Source: Anaerolinea sp. | GTDB lineage: Bacteria; Chloroflexota; Anaerolineae; Anaerolineales; Anaerolineaceae | DNA length: 64,000 nucleotides | Direction of reading: 5' to 3' | NCBI GenBank assembly: GCA_029975055.1 | Contig: JARKPU010000074.1 | Location: 186,001-250,000, forward strand | Shown here: piece after piece, positions 24,686-34,542 of the stretch | Numbering within the stretch: the first letter of the stretch is position 1 | How the letters are laid out: every line of letters starts with the position of its first letter | Program-made: the position numbers and the translations under genes | The notes under the pieces: generated by a model | Databases searched by the model: none | What the model was told of the DNA's origin: nothing | The model's input: the letters and a program-made list of their open reading frames with translations, nothing else

Positions 24686-25897
24686 CTACTTCTGCACCTT
24701 TGGCGCGTAGAAGCGCACCGCCCAGCTGCCCGAACCGGGCTTTTGCCTGGCCATGTCGGAATACAGCTCGGAATCGACCGTTTCGTAATAGGGCGTATAG
24801 GTCGGCACCAGCTCCACCCACGTCTGGCCCGGTTTGAGCGCAAAGGGGTTGCCCTGCCCGTCCACGAAGCGGATCGGGCGCAGCTTGCCCGTGGTGCGTT
24901 CGTAGGCTTCGTTCTTCGTTGTCCAGAAGGCTTCATACATCTTCCCGTCGCGGAAGATGAGCGCTTTCTGGGGGTTCTGGTACATCAGGTCCACATCGAT
25001 GAGCGTCTCGGCTTTGGCGGTGTGCTTGGCAAACAAGATCACCACGTTTTCAAAGGCCAGCGGTTGTTTGGTCAGGCGGTCGGCGGCCTGCAAGAAGGTC
25101 TTGCCGTCGGCGTCATCCTGGTAGCGCAGGTAAGCCCCGCTCGCCGGGTCATAGCGCCAGATCACCTGGTTGAGGTAGTTATACGGGATCCAGACGCGCG
25201 TGCCCGCCACGCCGCCGGCCGGGGGCTGCGGGTCGAAGCGGTAAGCGTTCAGATTGGCCTTGCCGTACAGGCTGCTCTGGTTCTTCTCGGCAATCTTCTC
25301 CAGGTCGGTCACCTTGATCATTGCGCTGTTGACATCGCTGTTATCCGAGCCGAACACGTTGGTGAACTGGCTCAGGTTGGCCGCCACGCCCGACCAGGCC
25401 GAGGCCATCACCAAAAAGCCGCCGTACTGCTTGCGGATCGGCTCATACGTCAGGCGGCCCGAGCGCACCGGCCCCACCGTATAATCCACGGTCACGGCCG
25501 AATCGGCGCCGTTTTGCGGGTTCAGGTCGGCTTCGGATGGGAAATCGCCGTAGAACATCGCCAAGAAGCGCGTCATCCCCTCGCCGATATACAGCTCAAA
25601 GACGAACGGGCTGTACGAGAGCCCGGCTTGCGGGCGGGCCGTCACCGGGAAGTTGGTGATCGAAACCAGCGCGGGCGGCAGGTCGAGGTTCTTCGGGTTT
25701 TTCACCGGAAGGCCGGTGAGGGGGTTCACCCCCGCCGGGAAGGAATCCGGCCCGACGGCGCCCGAACCGGGAACTGGCATAGAAGTTGCAGTCTGTGTAG
25801 GCGTGGGTTGTGCTGCCAGGCTGCTGCGGGCAGGCGCGATCAGCAGGCCCGCCAGGAGCACGGCGGCAGACAACGCAAGTTGCACTCGAAAACGCAT
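24686..25897 (-). CDS. Secreted DUF3048 (YerB-like) protein
   Basis: Exported protein of 403 residues. A signal peptide (residues 1-29, hydrophobic core LALSAAVLLAGLLIAPA) precedes a short Thr-rich linker. The family hallmark NPLTGLPV is near residue 59, followed by ALVSITNFPVTARPQAGLS and a long mixed domain containing VDYTVGPVRSGRLTYEPI and AMIKVTDLEKIAE. DUF3048 proteins such as Bacillus YerB are extracytoplasmic and of unknown biochemical role. ATG at 25897 has GAGGAG upstream. The divergent neighbour is the histidine-kinase-like gene, 212 bp away. Confidence 0.87.
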   Translation of the reverse strand: MRFRVQLALSAAVLLAGLLIAPARSSLAAQPTPTQTATSMPVPGSGAVGPDSFPAGVNPLTGLPVKNPKNLDLPPALVSITNFPVTARPQAGLSYSPFVFELYIGEGMTRFLAMFYGDFPSEADLNPQNGADSAVTVDYTVGPVRSGRLTYEPIRKQYGGFLVMASAWSGVAANLSQFTNVFGSDNSDVNSAMIKVTDLEKIAEKNQSSLYGKANLNAYRFDPQPPAGGVAGTRVWIPYNYLNQVIWRYDPASGAYLRYQDDADGKTFLQAADRLTKQPLAFENVVILFAKHTAKAETLIDVDLMYQNPQKALIFRDGKMYEAFWTTKNEAYERTTGKLRPIRFVDGQGNPFALKPGQTWVELVPTYTPYYETVDSELYSDMARQKPGSGSWAVRFYAPKVQK

Positions 25898-26072
25898 GGC
25901 TGGATCTCCTCAGAGGAATTTCACCTGCCCTGGCGCAAAGCGCGGCGAACCAACACAATCTTGCCGGGCTGCGGCCTGGAAGGTGAAAAGCAGGCAGAAT
26001 TAACGCTGTCGTTATAAATTAGTCGCAAAACGGGTTGATAGGTTACTTCTCCTGATACTCTGCAAGGCTCCG

Positions 26073-26081
26073 TGCTATAAT
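26073..26081 (+). promoter_or_regulatory. Extended -10 promoter of the kinase-like/LysM/LCP genes
   Basis: TGCTATAAT, 28 bases before ATG 26110. It would drive the three plus-strand envelope genes to the terminator at 30571-30602. Confidence 0.65.
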
Positions 26082-26109
26082 CGCTTAAGTAGACATAATT
26101 TCTATTAAT

Positions 26110-28569
26110 ATGGATACCATTCTTCGGCAGCTCTTGAGCATCCTGGTCGCCCCGCCCGGGAACCTGATCTACCACCTGACGCTGGCTTTTGCCGTCTTCG
26201 CCAGCCTGCAGGTGGCTTTGATCAGCCGCCGCGCGGGCCCTGCCGGCCAGCCGGCCGGCCGCTCGCTCCTCGGGTTGAACGTGCTGCTGGTCGCCCAGAT
26301 CGCGCTCTTTCTCAGCAGCGGCCTGGCGTGGCAGGGCGTGCTCGACCCGCACACCTTCCTGCCCATCTTTGACCGCGCGGTGGTGCTCTTCAGCCTCATC
26401 TGGATCGGCTGGCTGTGGGCCTTCCCGAACGCGTCCCGTGCCGCCGATATCCTCACCGGGCTGCTCAACCTGGGGGTGGTCGTCCTGTTCTTCTTCACCT
26501 ACACCCAATGGCTGCTGGAAGACCCCTCGCTGCCCTTCAACGCCTCCTGGCAAGATTGGACCTGGGTCATCACCAGCGGGGGCGTGGCCGTGCTGACCAT
26601 TTTGCTCCTGCTCCTGCGCCGGCCCGAAAACTTTGGCGTGGGCCTGGGCATGATGGCCTTCATCCTCGCCGGGCTGCTGGCGCATCTCTTCCTGGAACCG
26701 ACCGGGAACGACTTTTCGGGCTATATCCGCGTGGCGCAGCTGGCCGCGTACCCCCTGCTGCCCAGCCTGCTGGTACATGCGCCCAAAGAGACCGCCGCCT
26801 CCACGGCGCACAGCGGCGACCAGCCGGTGGCGCAATCACCCCGCGCGATTGACCTGCGCGCGGTGCACGCCTGGCTCGACCTGAGCCTGCAGACCGACCC
26901 CGATAAAACCTGCACCGCCGTGGCGCGCGCCGTGGCCCAAACCCTGCAGGCCGACCTGTGCCTGGTGTTCTCGGCCCCCGCCACACCCACCGCCCCGGTG
27001 ATCATGCAGGGCGGCTTCGATTCGCTGCGCGAAGAAGAGATCGCCGGCACGCTCCTCGACCAATCCACCATCCCGGCCATCTCCAACGCGCTTGCCAAAG
27101 GCAAGCACCTGCGCATCCTCGCCAGCGAGACGCAGCCCCCCGACCTGACGGCCCTGGGCATCGCCCTCGGCCTGCCGGATGTGGGCAATGTGCTGCTCAT
27201 TCCGCTGATGCAGAACGCGGTGCCGTGGGGCGGGCTGGTTCTGCTCAGCGCCTATTCGAAGCGCGCCTGGAGCACAGACGACCAGAACGCCCTGGCCTCC
27301 GAGACGGAACCGATCGTACAATTGCTCAAGCGCAACCAATCGCTCTCGGAGCACAAGGGCGATGCCGACCAGTTCAAGGCCACGCTGAGCGCGCTGGGCG
27401 CCGAGCTCGATGAGCTGCGCAAAGAAAACCAATCGCTCACCACGCAGCTCGAGAACCTGCGCCGGGCAGCGGCCGAACCCCCCTCAGGCGGCGCTTCGCC
27501 TGCCCGCGAACAGGCCTCTGCCGACCTGGAAAGCCTGCTCGCCCTCCAGCGCGAGTCGCAGGAAGCGATCACGCGGCTGCAGGCCGAGAACGCGCGCATG
27601 AAGTCGCAGATGGGGCGCGCGCCCGGCGAAGACGGCGAAGTGCTGGCGCGCTTTGAGATCCTCAAATCCGGCGGAGAGCTGCGCGCCGAAAGCGGGCTGC
27701 CCGAGGCCACCGGCGCGGCCCAGCTCGAAACCGAGCTGCGCGCCACGCTCGAAGAAGTGGCCCGCCTGCAAAACATGCTGGCCTCATCCAACATCCGCTC
27801 GCTCGAGCTCGAACGCAAGCTCAACCAGAGCATCATGCTCACCCCCGAAGACCACGAGGTGATCTCCTCCATCGTGCAGGAGCTGCGCCAGCCGATGGCC
27901 TCGGTGATGGGCTATACCGACCTGCTGCTGGCGGAGACGGTCGGCATCCTGGGCAACTTGCAGCGCAAATTCCTCGAGCGCGTGCGCGCCGCCACCGAGC
28001 GTCTGCGGGCATTGATGGACGACCTCATCCAGGTGACCACCGCCGGCAATGCGGCCCTTGAACTCGTCCACCAGCCGGTGGACCTGAGCGCGGTCATCGA
28101 CACCGCCCTCACCGAGATCAGCGCGCGCCTGCGCGAGAAGAACATCAACCTGCGCATCGAGACGCCCGACGAGCTGCCGCTGCTCAACGCCGACCGCGAA
28201 GGCCTGCAGCAGATCGTCGGCCAGTTGCTGCAAAACGCCCTCCTGGCCACCCCCGCCGATGGGACGATCACGCTTTCGGCAGGCCTGACCAAAGAAGACC
28301 GGAGTGAATTCCTCATTCTGCGGGTGACCGACGAGGGCGGGGGAATCGCCCCGGAAGACCTGCCGAACGTGTTCAACCGGCGTTTCCGCGCCGATAATGT
28401 GCTCATCCAGGGCGTGGGCGATACGGGCGTGGGGCTTTCGATCGCCCGCTCGCTGGTCGAAGCGCACGGCGGGCGCATCTGGGTGGAGAGCACCGCGGGC
28501 TTTTCCAGCACCTTCAGCGTGCTGCTGCCCATCCACCCCGCCAGGGCCGCTGAGGCGGCCGGGCCATGA
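26110..28569 (+). CDS. Membrane histidine-kinase-like protein lacking the phosphoacceptor His
   Basis: Protein of 819 residues. About six to seven membrane helices (20-220) precede a GAF-like domain (about 255-405), a long coiled coil (about 410-575), an HisKA-like dimerisation helix pair and a C-terminal HATPase domain. In the H box, SSIVQELRQPMASVMGYTDLL, the position normally occupied by His is Gln590 (codon CAG at 27877). The ATP site is intact: N box QLLQNALLAT (Asn709), G1 VTDEGGGI (741-746), G2 GDTGVGLSIA (about 770-779). It therefore may bind ATP but should not autophosphorylate on His, suggesting a pseudokinase or allosteric role. The stop overlaps the LysM start (ATGA), tying it to envelope genes. 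Confidence 0.86.
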   Translation: MDTILRQLLSILVAPPGNLIYHLTLAFAVFASLQVALISRRAGPAGQPAGRSLLGLNVLLVAQIALFLSSGLAWQGVLDPHTFLPIFDRAVVLFSLIWIGWLWAFPNASRAADILTGLLNLGVVVLFFFTYTQWLLEDPSLPFNASWQDWTWVITSGGVAVLTILLLLLRRPENFGVGLGMMAFILAGLLAHLFLEPTGNDFSGYIRVAQLAAYPLLPSLLVHAPKETAASTAHSGDQPVAQSPRAIDLRAVHAWLDLSLQTDPDKTCTAVARAVAQTLQADLCLVFSAPATPTAPVIMQGGFDSLREEEIAGTLLDQSTIPAISNALAKGKHLRILASETQPPDLTALGIALGLPDVGNVLLIPLMQNAVPWGGLVLLSAYSKRAWSTDDQNALASETEPIVQLLKRNQSLSEHKGDADQFKATLSALGAELDELRKENQSLTTQLENLRRAAAEPPSGGASPAREQASADLESLLALQRESQEAITRLQAENARMKSQMGRAPGEDGEVLARFEILKSGGELRAESGLPEATGAAQLETELRATLEEVARLQNMLASSNIRSLELERKLNQSIMLTPEDHEVISSIVQELRQPMASVMGYTDLLLAETVGILGNLQRKFLERVRAATERLRALMDDLIQVTTAGNAALELVHQPVDLSAVIDTALTEISARLREKNINLRIETPDELPLLNADREGLQQIVGQLLQNALLATPADGTITLSAGLTKEDRSEFLILRVTDEGGGIAPEDLPNVFNRRFRADNVLIQGVGDTGVGLSIARSLVEAHGGRIWVESTAGFSSTFSVLLPIHPARAAEAAGP

Positions 28570-29435
28570 GCTTCATCCGCCAGCTCGTTACCGGCCTGTT
28601 GACCGCGCTGGTCTCCGGTGTGATCGTTTTGGGGGCGCTATCCCTCGCTTCCGCCGAGGGATCGCTGCAATTTACGGCCACGCCGACGGTCACCCACACG
28701 CCGGGCCTGCCGCAGCCCGGTCAGGCCACCGAAACCGCCCAACCCAGCGCGACGCCGGTGCCCCCCACTGCCTGCCCGCCCCCGCAGGGCTGGGTTGCCT
28801 ACGAAGTGCAGGCCGGCGACACGCTCGAGACCCTCGCCGCATTGCACGGCATCACCGCCGAGCAGGTCATCCAGGCCAACTGCCTGCTCTCCGGCACGCT
28901 CATGCCCGGCAGCAACCTCTACCTGCCGCCGCTGCCCACGGCCACGCCCACCCCCACCCTACCGCCCAACCAGACTCCCACCGAAGCGCCCTCCGCAACG
29001 CCGCGCCCCACCATCCGCCCGTGCGGGCCCCCCTCCGGCTGGGTGACTTATATCGTCCAGCCGGGCGATACGCTCTACAGCCTGAGCCGCATCTTTGGCG
29101 TTTCGGTGGCAGAGCTGCAATTTGCCAACTGCCTGGCAAACCCCAACGACATCAAGGCCGGGTCCACACTGTATGTTCCGTTCATCCCGGCACGCAGCGC
29201 AACGCCCACCCGCACCACCGCGGCGCCATCGAACACCCCCAAGGCGCCCACCAGCACGCCCCGGCCCGCCACCGCTACCCCCACGGCTTCCTTCACGGCC
29301 GCCCCGCCAAGCGCCACGCCTTCTTTCACCCCGTCCGATACGCCTGCGCCGACCGATACGCCCACCTTCACCCCGCAGCCGACGGATACACACACGCCTA
29401 CCCCGACCGAAACGCCGACCCTCCCGCCCCCTTAA
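28566..29435 (+). CDS. Secreted protein with two LysM domains
   Basis: Cell-wall-binding protein of 289 residues. An N-terminal membrane helix or signal (LVTGLLTALVSGVIVLGALSLASA) is followed by Thr/Pro-rich sequence, a first LysM (about 77-121; YEVQAGDTLETLAALHGIT), a linker, a second LysM (about 160-206; YIVQPGDTLYSLSRIFGVS), and about 80 residues of Thr/Pro/Ala-rich tail. LysM modules bind N-acetylglucosamine polymers such as peptidoglycan. Start overlaps the kinase-like gene by four bases; the LCP gene follows 21 bp on. No catalytic domain is present, so it may be a scaffold or the ligand-sensing partner of the kinase-like protein (inference). Confidence 0.9.
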   Translation: MSFIRQLVTGLLTALVSGVIVLGALSLASAEGSLQFTATPTVTHTPGLPQPGQATETAQPSATPVPPTACPPPQGWVAYEVQAGDTLETLAALHGITAEQVIQANCLLSGTLMPGSNLYLPPLPTATPTPTLPPNQTPTEAPSATPRPTIRPCGPPSGWVTYIVQPGDTLYSLSRIFGVSVAELQFANCLANPNDIKAGSTLYVPFIPARSATPTRTTAAPSNTPKAPTSTPRPATATPTASFTAAPPSATPSFTPSDTPAPTDTPTFTPQPTDTHTPTPTETPTLPPP

Positions 29436-29456
29436 CCTTCGATTACCCGTGAACCA

Positions 29457-30551
29457 ATGAAGCTACGCTCGATCGCCTTCCTGCTCCTCATCCTTCTGCT
29501 CACCGCGCAGGCCTGCACGCTGCCTTGGGCCGGCACCGAAGCCTCTGCGGCGCCCGCCGTCGCCAGCTTCACCCCCACCCAAACGCGCCCGGCCAACCTG
29601 CTCGTCACCGATGCGCCCGACGCCACCGCCACGCCCACCCCGTTCCGCCCGCTGGCCCCCACGCCCACGCCGGAGCCGACCAACACGCCCACCCCCACGC
29701 TAACCCCCACGCTGGCGATCGATGCGCCCGAAGCCACCATGCCGCCCTCGTATTACAACGTCCAGGAAGGCGGCCCGCTGCCGGACGGCGTGGTGAACAT
29801 CCTGGTCTTGGGTTCGGATGCGCGCCCGGGCGGGGGCTTCCGCACCGATGTGATCGTGCTCGTATCCATCAACCGCAACCAGAACACGGTCAGCCTGGTG
29901 TCCTTCCCGCGCGACCTGTACGTGAACATCCCCGGCTGGATGACCAACCGCATCAACACCGCCCAGGCAGCCGGCGGGTTCTACACCATGCAGAACACGT
30001 TCGAGTCGAACTTTGGCGTGCGGCCTTCCTATTACGTGATGACCAACATGGAAGGCTTCACCGGCATCATCGACAGCATGAACGGCATCAACGTCAAAGT
30101 GCGCCAGTCGCTCTCCGATAAATGCGACCTGCCCTGGGCCGACGGCCACGGCATCTGCACCATTGATGCGCCTGCCACCGTCCCGATGGACGGCAAGACG
30201 GCGCTGTGGTATGTGCGTTCGCGCTACTCCACCAGCGATTTCGACCGCCTCCGCCGGGCCCAGGAGGTGCTGCAGGGTCTGTTCGCCAAATTGATGAGCA
30301 TCGACGGCGTCTTGCGCGCGCCGGAGATCTTCCAGATTTACAAGAACAACGTCGAGACGAACCTGACCCTCGATACGCTCCTCCCGCTGGTGCCGGTGGC
30401 CCAGGCGGTGATGAACGACCCGGGCCTCATCCGCCGCTACACGCTGACCCCCGCCGAAGCCTACCCTTATATCACGCCCGAGGGCGCCTGGGTGCTCTGG
30501 CCCAACCTGGACGCCATCCGCTCGATCGTTTACCAGGCGGTTTACCAGTAG
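29457..30551 (+). CDS. LytR-CpsA-Psr family lipoprotein
   Basis: Predicted cell-wall glycopolymer ligase of 364 residues, acting outside the membrane to attach polyprenyl-pyrophosphate-linked polymers to peptidoglycan. The lipobox LTAQAC places the lipid on Cys20, followed by a Thr/Pro-rich stalk to about residue 90. The LCP core contains VNILVLGSDARPGGGFRTDVIVLVSIN, VSFPRDLYVNIPGWMTNRIN, and the later SRYSTSDFDRLRRAQEVL, with the Asp/Arg residues that bind pyrophosphate. Last gene of the kinase-like/LysM/LCP operon and followed by a strong terminator. Confidence 0.92.
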   Translation: MKLRSIAFLLLILLLTAQACTLPWAGTEASAAPAVASFTPTQTRPANLLVTDAPDATATPTPFRPLAPTPTPEPTNTPTPTLTPTLAIDAPEATMPPSYYNVQEGGPLPDGVVNILVLGSDARPGGGFRTDVIVLVSINRNQNTVSLVSFPRDLYVNIPGWMTNRINTAQAAGGFYTMQNTFESNFGVRPSYYVMTNMEGFTGIIDSMNGINVKVRQSLSDKCDLPWADGHGICTIDAPATVPMDGKTALWYVRSRYSTSDFDRLRRAQEVLQGLFAKLMSIDGVLRAPEIFQIYKNNVETNLTLDTLLPLVPVAQAVMNDPGLIRRYTLTPAEAYPYITPEGAWVLWPNLDAIRSIVYQAVYQ

Positions 30552-30570
30552 GCTGCGCATGTTCTTTTGA

Positions 30571-30602
30571 GCAAAAATGCCCGGCGCACCGGGCATTTTT
30601 GC
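30571..30602. terminator. Terminator after the LCP gene
   Basis: GCAAAAATGCCCGG-cgca-CCGGGCATTTTTGC, a perfect 14-bp stem whose arm provides the T-run; 20 bp beyond the LCP stop. Confidence 0.88.
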
Positions 30603-30625
30603 TTAAAGATTCCCGCTTTTCCCGT

Positions 30626-30654
30626 TTGACAATTCATCCGAAACGTTGTAGACT
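30626..30654 (+). promoter_or_regulatory. Sigma70-type promoter of the recombinase-like gene
   Basis: TTGACA (30626-30631), 17-bp spacer, TAGACT (30649-30654); about 42 bases before ATG 30696. Confidence 0.75.
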
Positions 30655-30695
30655 CTCCATACCTATACGAAAATCCCCGGAACGTGGAGTTTTTT

Positions 30696-31604
30696 ATGCC
30701 CGCCGAACCATCGCACGCAGTCGCCCATCTCACCCCACAGACCCCGCTGCTCCCCTCCATCCACGCCTGGGAAATCTTCCTCAAAGATCAGGGCCGCTCG
30801 CTGTACACCATCAAAGCCTTCATCGGGGACCTCAACCTGCTGGCCGGCTACCTGCCCCCCGACCGCACGCTCGGCAGCGTGACGACCAACGACCTGAATC
30901 ACTTCCTCCAATGGCTTCAAAAAGGCCGCGGCGTGCCGTGCAGCCCCAAGAGCCTGGCGCGGCGCATCACGTCCATCAAAGCCTTCTTCCGCTGGCTGCA
31001 GCGCGGCGGCGTACTGCTCACCGACCCGGCCGTGAAGGTCGTTCAGCAGTCGGTGATGAGCCCGCTGCCGGTCGTCCTCACCCAGGAAGAGGTGCTGAAG
31101 GTGATCGAGGTGGCCAACGCCATGCGCAGCGCCAAAAAACCCGATTCGCGCCCCTACCTGCTGCTCTCCCTCCTGCTCGAAACGGGCATTAAGAAAGGCG
31201 AGTGCCTGGCCATCACCCGCAATCACATCGACCTGGAAGCCCCCAACGGCCCCATCCTCTTCGTGCGCTACGCCAGCCCTTCCAGCCGCTACAAAGAGCG
31301 CAAGATCGAGCTCTCGTCCGACTGGGTGGCGGCCTACCAGGAATACCTGATGCAGTACAACCCCGCCGACCACATCTTCCCCTGGTCGCCGCGCCGGCTC
31401 GAATACCTGCTCGAAGACCTGGGCGAAGCCGCCGGGCTGGAAAAACACCTCTCGTTCGATATGTGCCGCTGGACCTGCGCGCTGGATGACTGGAAATCCG
31501 GCAACGAGCCGGAGAAGATCCGCCAGAAGCTGGGGATATCGAAGATCCAATGGCGCGAAGTCTCCCTCAAGCTGCGCCAGCTGGCAGGCGAAAGTGTGGA
31601 ATAA
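30696..31604 (+). CDS. Tyrosine-recombinase-fold protein lacking catalytic residues
   Basis: Protein of 302 residues with the two-part architecture of XerC/XerD. The N-terminal SAM-like core-binding domain (about 20-110) contains WEIFLKDQGRSLYTIKAFIGDL and LARRITSIKAFFRWL; the C-terminal catalytic-fold domain spans about 125-295. Aligned to XerD, the first Arg is Lys166 (LETGIKKGECLAI), the HxxR box reads DMCR (His to Asp255, Arg258 kept), the GHS His is Ile281, and the nucleophilic Tyr is Ser290. Strand cleavage should be impossible, so a DNA-binding role is likelier. ATG at 30696 has GGAG six bases upstream; an earlier GTG at 30684 lacks one. It has its own promoter and terminator. Confidence 0.85.
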   Translation: MPAEPSHAVAHLTPQTPLLPSIHAWEIFLKDQGRSLYTIKAFIGDLNLLAGYLPPDRTLGSVTTNDLNHFLQWLQKGRGVPCSPKSLARRITSIKAFFRWLQRGGVLLTDPAVKVVQQSVMSPLPVVLTQEEVLKVIEVANAMRSAKKPDSRPYLLLSLLLETGIKKGECLAITRNHIDLEAPNGPILFVRYASPSSRYKERKIELSSDWVAAYQEYLMQYNPADHIFPWSPRRLEYLLEDLGEAAGLEKHLSFDMCRWTCALDDWKSGNEPEKIRQKLGISKIQWREVSLKLRQLAGESVE

Positions 31605-31612
31605 GCATCAAT

Positions 31613-31640
31613 AAGCCCCGTCAAGCGGGGCTTTTCTTTT
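31613..31640 (+). terminator. Terminator of the recombinase-like gene
   Basis: AAGCCCCG-tcaag-CGGGGCTT then TTCTTTT, 9 bp after the stop. Confidence 0.88.
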
Positions 31641-31695
31641 CGAAAGCGCGGTTTTTTTTATAAATCGTGGGGGTCGCCCCGCCAATACCGTCAAA

Positions 31696-33120
31696 TCAAT
31701 CCACAGCCGGCTTTTCCAGCACCAGGTGAATGGCCTGCCGGGTTTCCCCGCTCACCTTGAAGCGCTCGTCCAGGCGATAGCCCGGCACCCAGGCCACCGC
31801 CCCGCCCGAAAGCACCAGCGGCCACCCGCTGCGCGCCCGGCGCGGCAGGCGCACATTGATCCACAAATCGGCGATCTTTTGCGAGCGCCCGCCCAGCCCA
31901 AGCGGCTGGAAGCGCTCGCCCGGCCGCGCGGAACGCACCTCCAGCGGCAGTTCCACCTGGGCGGAGTCCAGCCAGGCTTCCCAGCGCCCGGCCTCCGAAA
32001 AGCCAGCCGGCGGTTCGGCCGGCTCGGCGCGCAGCACCCAGCCCTGCCCCACAGGAAGCTCGCCTGGCACATCCAGGCGCAAGAGGGCGCCCGGCTGCAC
32101 CTGCGGCCAGCTGCGGTCCAGCAAGGTTGCGTCCCACTCGGCGAGGTAGATCACCCCCCCGGCCTGCTCCAGGCGCAGGCCCTGGGCCAGGCTCAGGCTG
32201 CCCGAGCGAGTGGGGCGACGGATGAACCCCAGGCCCCGCTCGACGGTCTGATAGTCAATATCGCGCAGGGCCGGGCGCAGCCGCTGGATGGCCCGGCGCA
32301 GCACGGCGCGCTGCAACCCCACCGGCAGATCCAGCAGCGCCTCGCGCCTGAGGGCGCAGAGATCGGGTTCGCAGCGCTCCACAACCCCCCCCCAGGCCGC
32401 CTGGGCCGCCTGAGCCAGTACCTCGGCCTCTCCGGCCAGCACATCGGCCGTGCGCCACAGCACCTGCTTCACCTGGGGGTTATAACGCGCGAGGAAAGGA
32501 ATCAGTTCGTGCCGCAGGCGGTTGCGGTAGAAGGCCGGGTCGGCGTTGGTGGCATCTTGCAGCGGCTGAAGGCCCCTTTCGCGGCAGTAGGCTTCGATCT
32601 CCTCCCGCCAGAAGCCAAGCAGCGGGCGGGCCAGGGGGATGGAAGCATCGAAGCCTTCGTGCAGGCTGCGCGCGCTCATGCCCTTCAGTCCGGCCAGCCC
32701 GGCGCCGCGCAGCAGGTGCATCAGCACCGTTTCCACCTGGTCGTCGGCGGTATGCCCCACCGCCACCGCCTGGGCGCCGGTTCGGCGGGCCGCCGCGAAG
32801 AGAAAGCGGTAGCGGGCTTCGCGGGCGGCCTCTTCGAGCGAAAGCCCGGCCTCACCGGCGTAAGCCGCCACATCCAGGCGGCCCAATTCAAAGTCCAGCC
32901 CGCGCCCGGCGGCCAGTTCGGCCACTTTTTCGGCATCCCTGGCCGATTCCGCGCGCAGGCAGTGATCGAAATGCGCCACCAGCGGCCTGAAGCCGCACTG
33001 CAGCAGGCAATCGAGCAGGCACAGGCTGTCGGGCCCGCCCGAAACGCCCACCACGAGCGGCAGGGAAGCATCCAGCCGGCAGGATTCCAACGCAGCGGCG
33101 CGGAAGCGCTCGATGAACAT
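31696..33120 (-). CDS. tilS: tRNA(Ile)-lysidine synthase TilS
   Basis: Essential enzyme of 474 residues that attaches lysine to C34 of tRNA-Ile(CAU), changing it from Met to Ile identity. The N-type ATP pyrophosphatase motif VGVSGGPDSLCLLD is at residues 24-37, followed by VAHFDHCLR, EEAAREARYRFLFAAA and VGHTADDQVETVLMHLLRGAG. The C-terminal TilS domain is seen near RSARPGERFQPLGLGGRSQKIADLWIN. Length and domains are standard. The ATG at 33120 is about eight bases from a minus-strand TATAAT box, which overlaps the plus-strand TATAAT for the GH4 gene. Confidence 0.95.
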   Translation of the reverse strand: MFIERFRAAALESCRLDASLPLVVGVSGGPDSLCLLDCLLQCGFRPLVAHFDHCLRAESARDAEKVAELAAGRGLDFELGRLDVAAYAGEAGLSLEEAAREARYRFLFAAARRTGAQAVAVGHTADDQVETVLMHLLRGAGLAGLKGMSARSLHEGFDASIPLARPLLGFWREEIEAYCRERGLQPLQDATNADPAFYRNRLRHELIPFLARYNPQVKQVLWRTADVLAGEAEVLAQAAQAAWGGVVERCEPDLCALRREALLDLPVGLQRAVLRRAIQRLRPALRDIDYQTVERGLGFIRRPTRSGSLSLAQGLRLEQAGGVIYLAEWDATLLDRSWPQVQPGALLRLDVPGELPVGQGWVLRAEPAEPPAGFSEAGRWEAWLDSAQVELPLEVRSARPGERFQPLGLGGRSQKIADLWINVRLPRRARSGWPLVLSGGAVAWVPGYRLDERFKVSGETRQAIHLVLEKPAVD

Positions 33121-33128
33121 ACGCTCGT

Positions 33129-33136
33129 ATTATAAT
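33129..33136. promoter_or_regulatory. Overlapping divergent -10 boxes between tilS and the GH4 gene
   Basis: ATTATAAT contains TATAAT on the plus strand (33131-33136, 32 bases before ATG 33168) and on the minus strand (33129-33134, eight bases before the tilS ATG). The two promoters would share DNA and could exclude each other; the tilS transcript would have almost no leader. Confidence 0.5.
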
Positions 33137-33167
33137 GGATATGTATCCCCCCTCTAAGGAGCGTAAA

Positions 33168-34502
<1,335 letters not shown>

Positions 34503-34542
34503 AAAAGCTCATTCCTACCCAACCCAATCACAGGAGGATCGG

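Noticed and set aside
30696..31604. Integrase marking a genomic island
   Set aside because: Catalytic residues are missing, there is no adjacent tRNA or att duplication, and neighbours are ordinary chromosomal genes.
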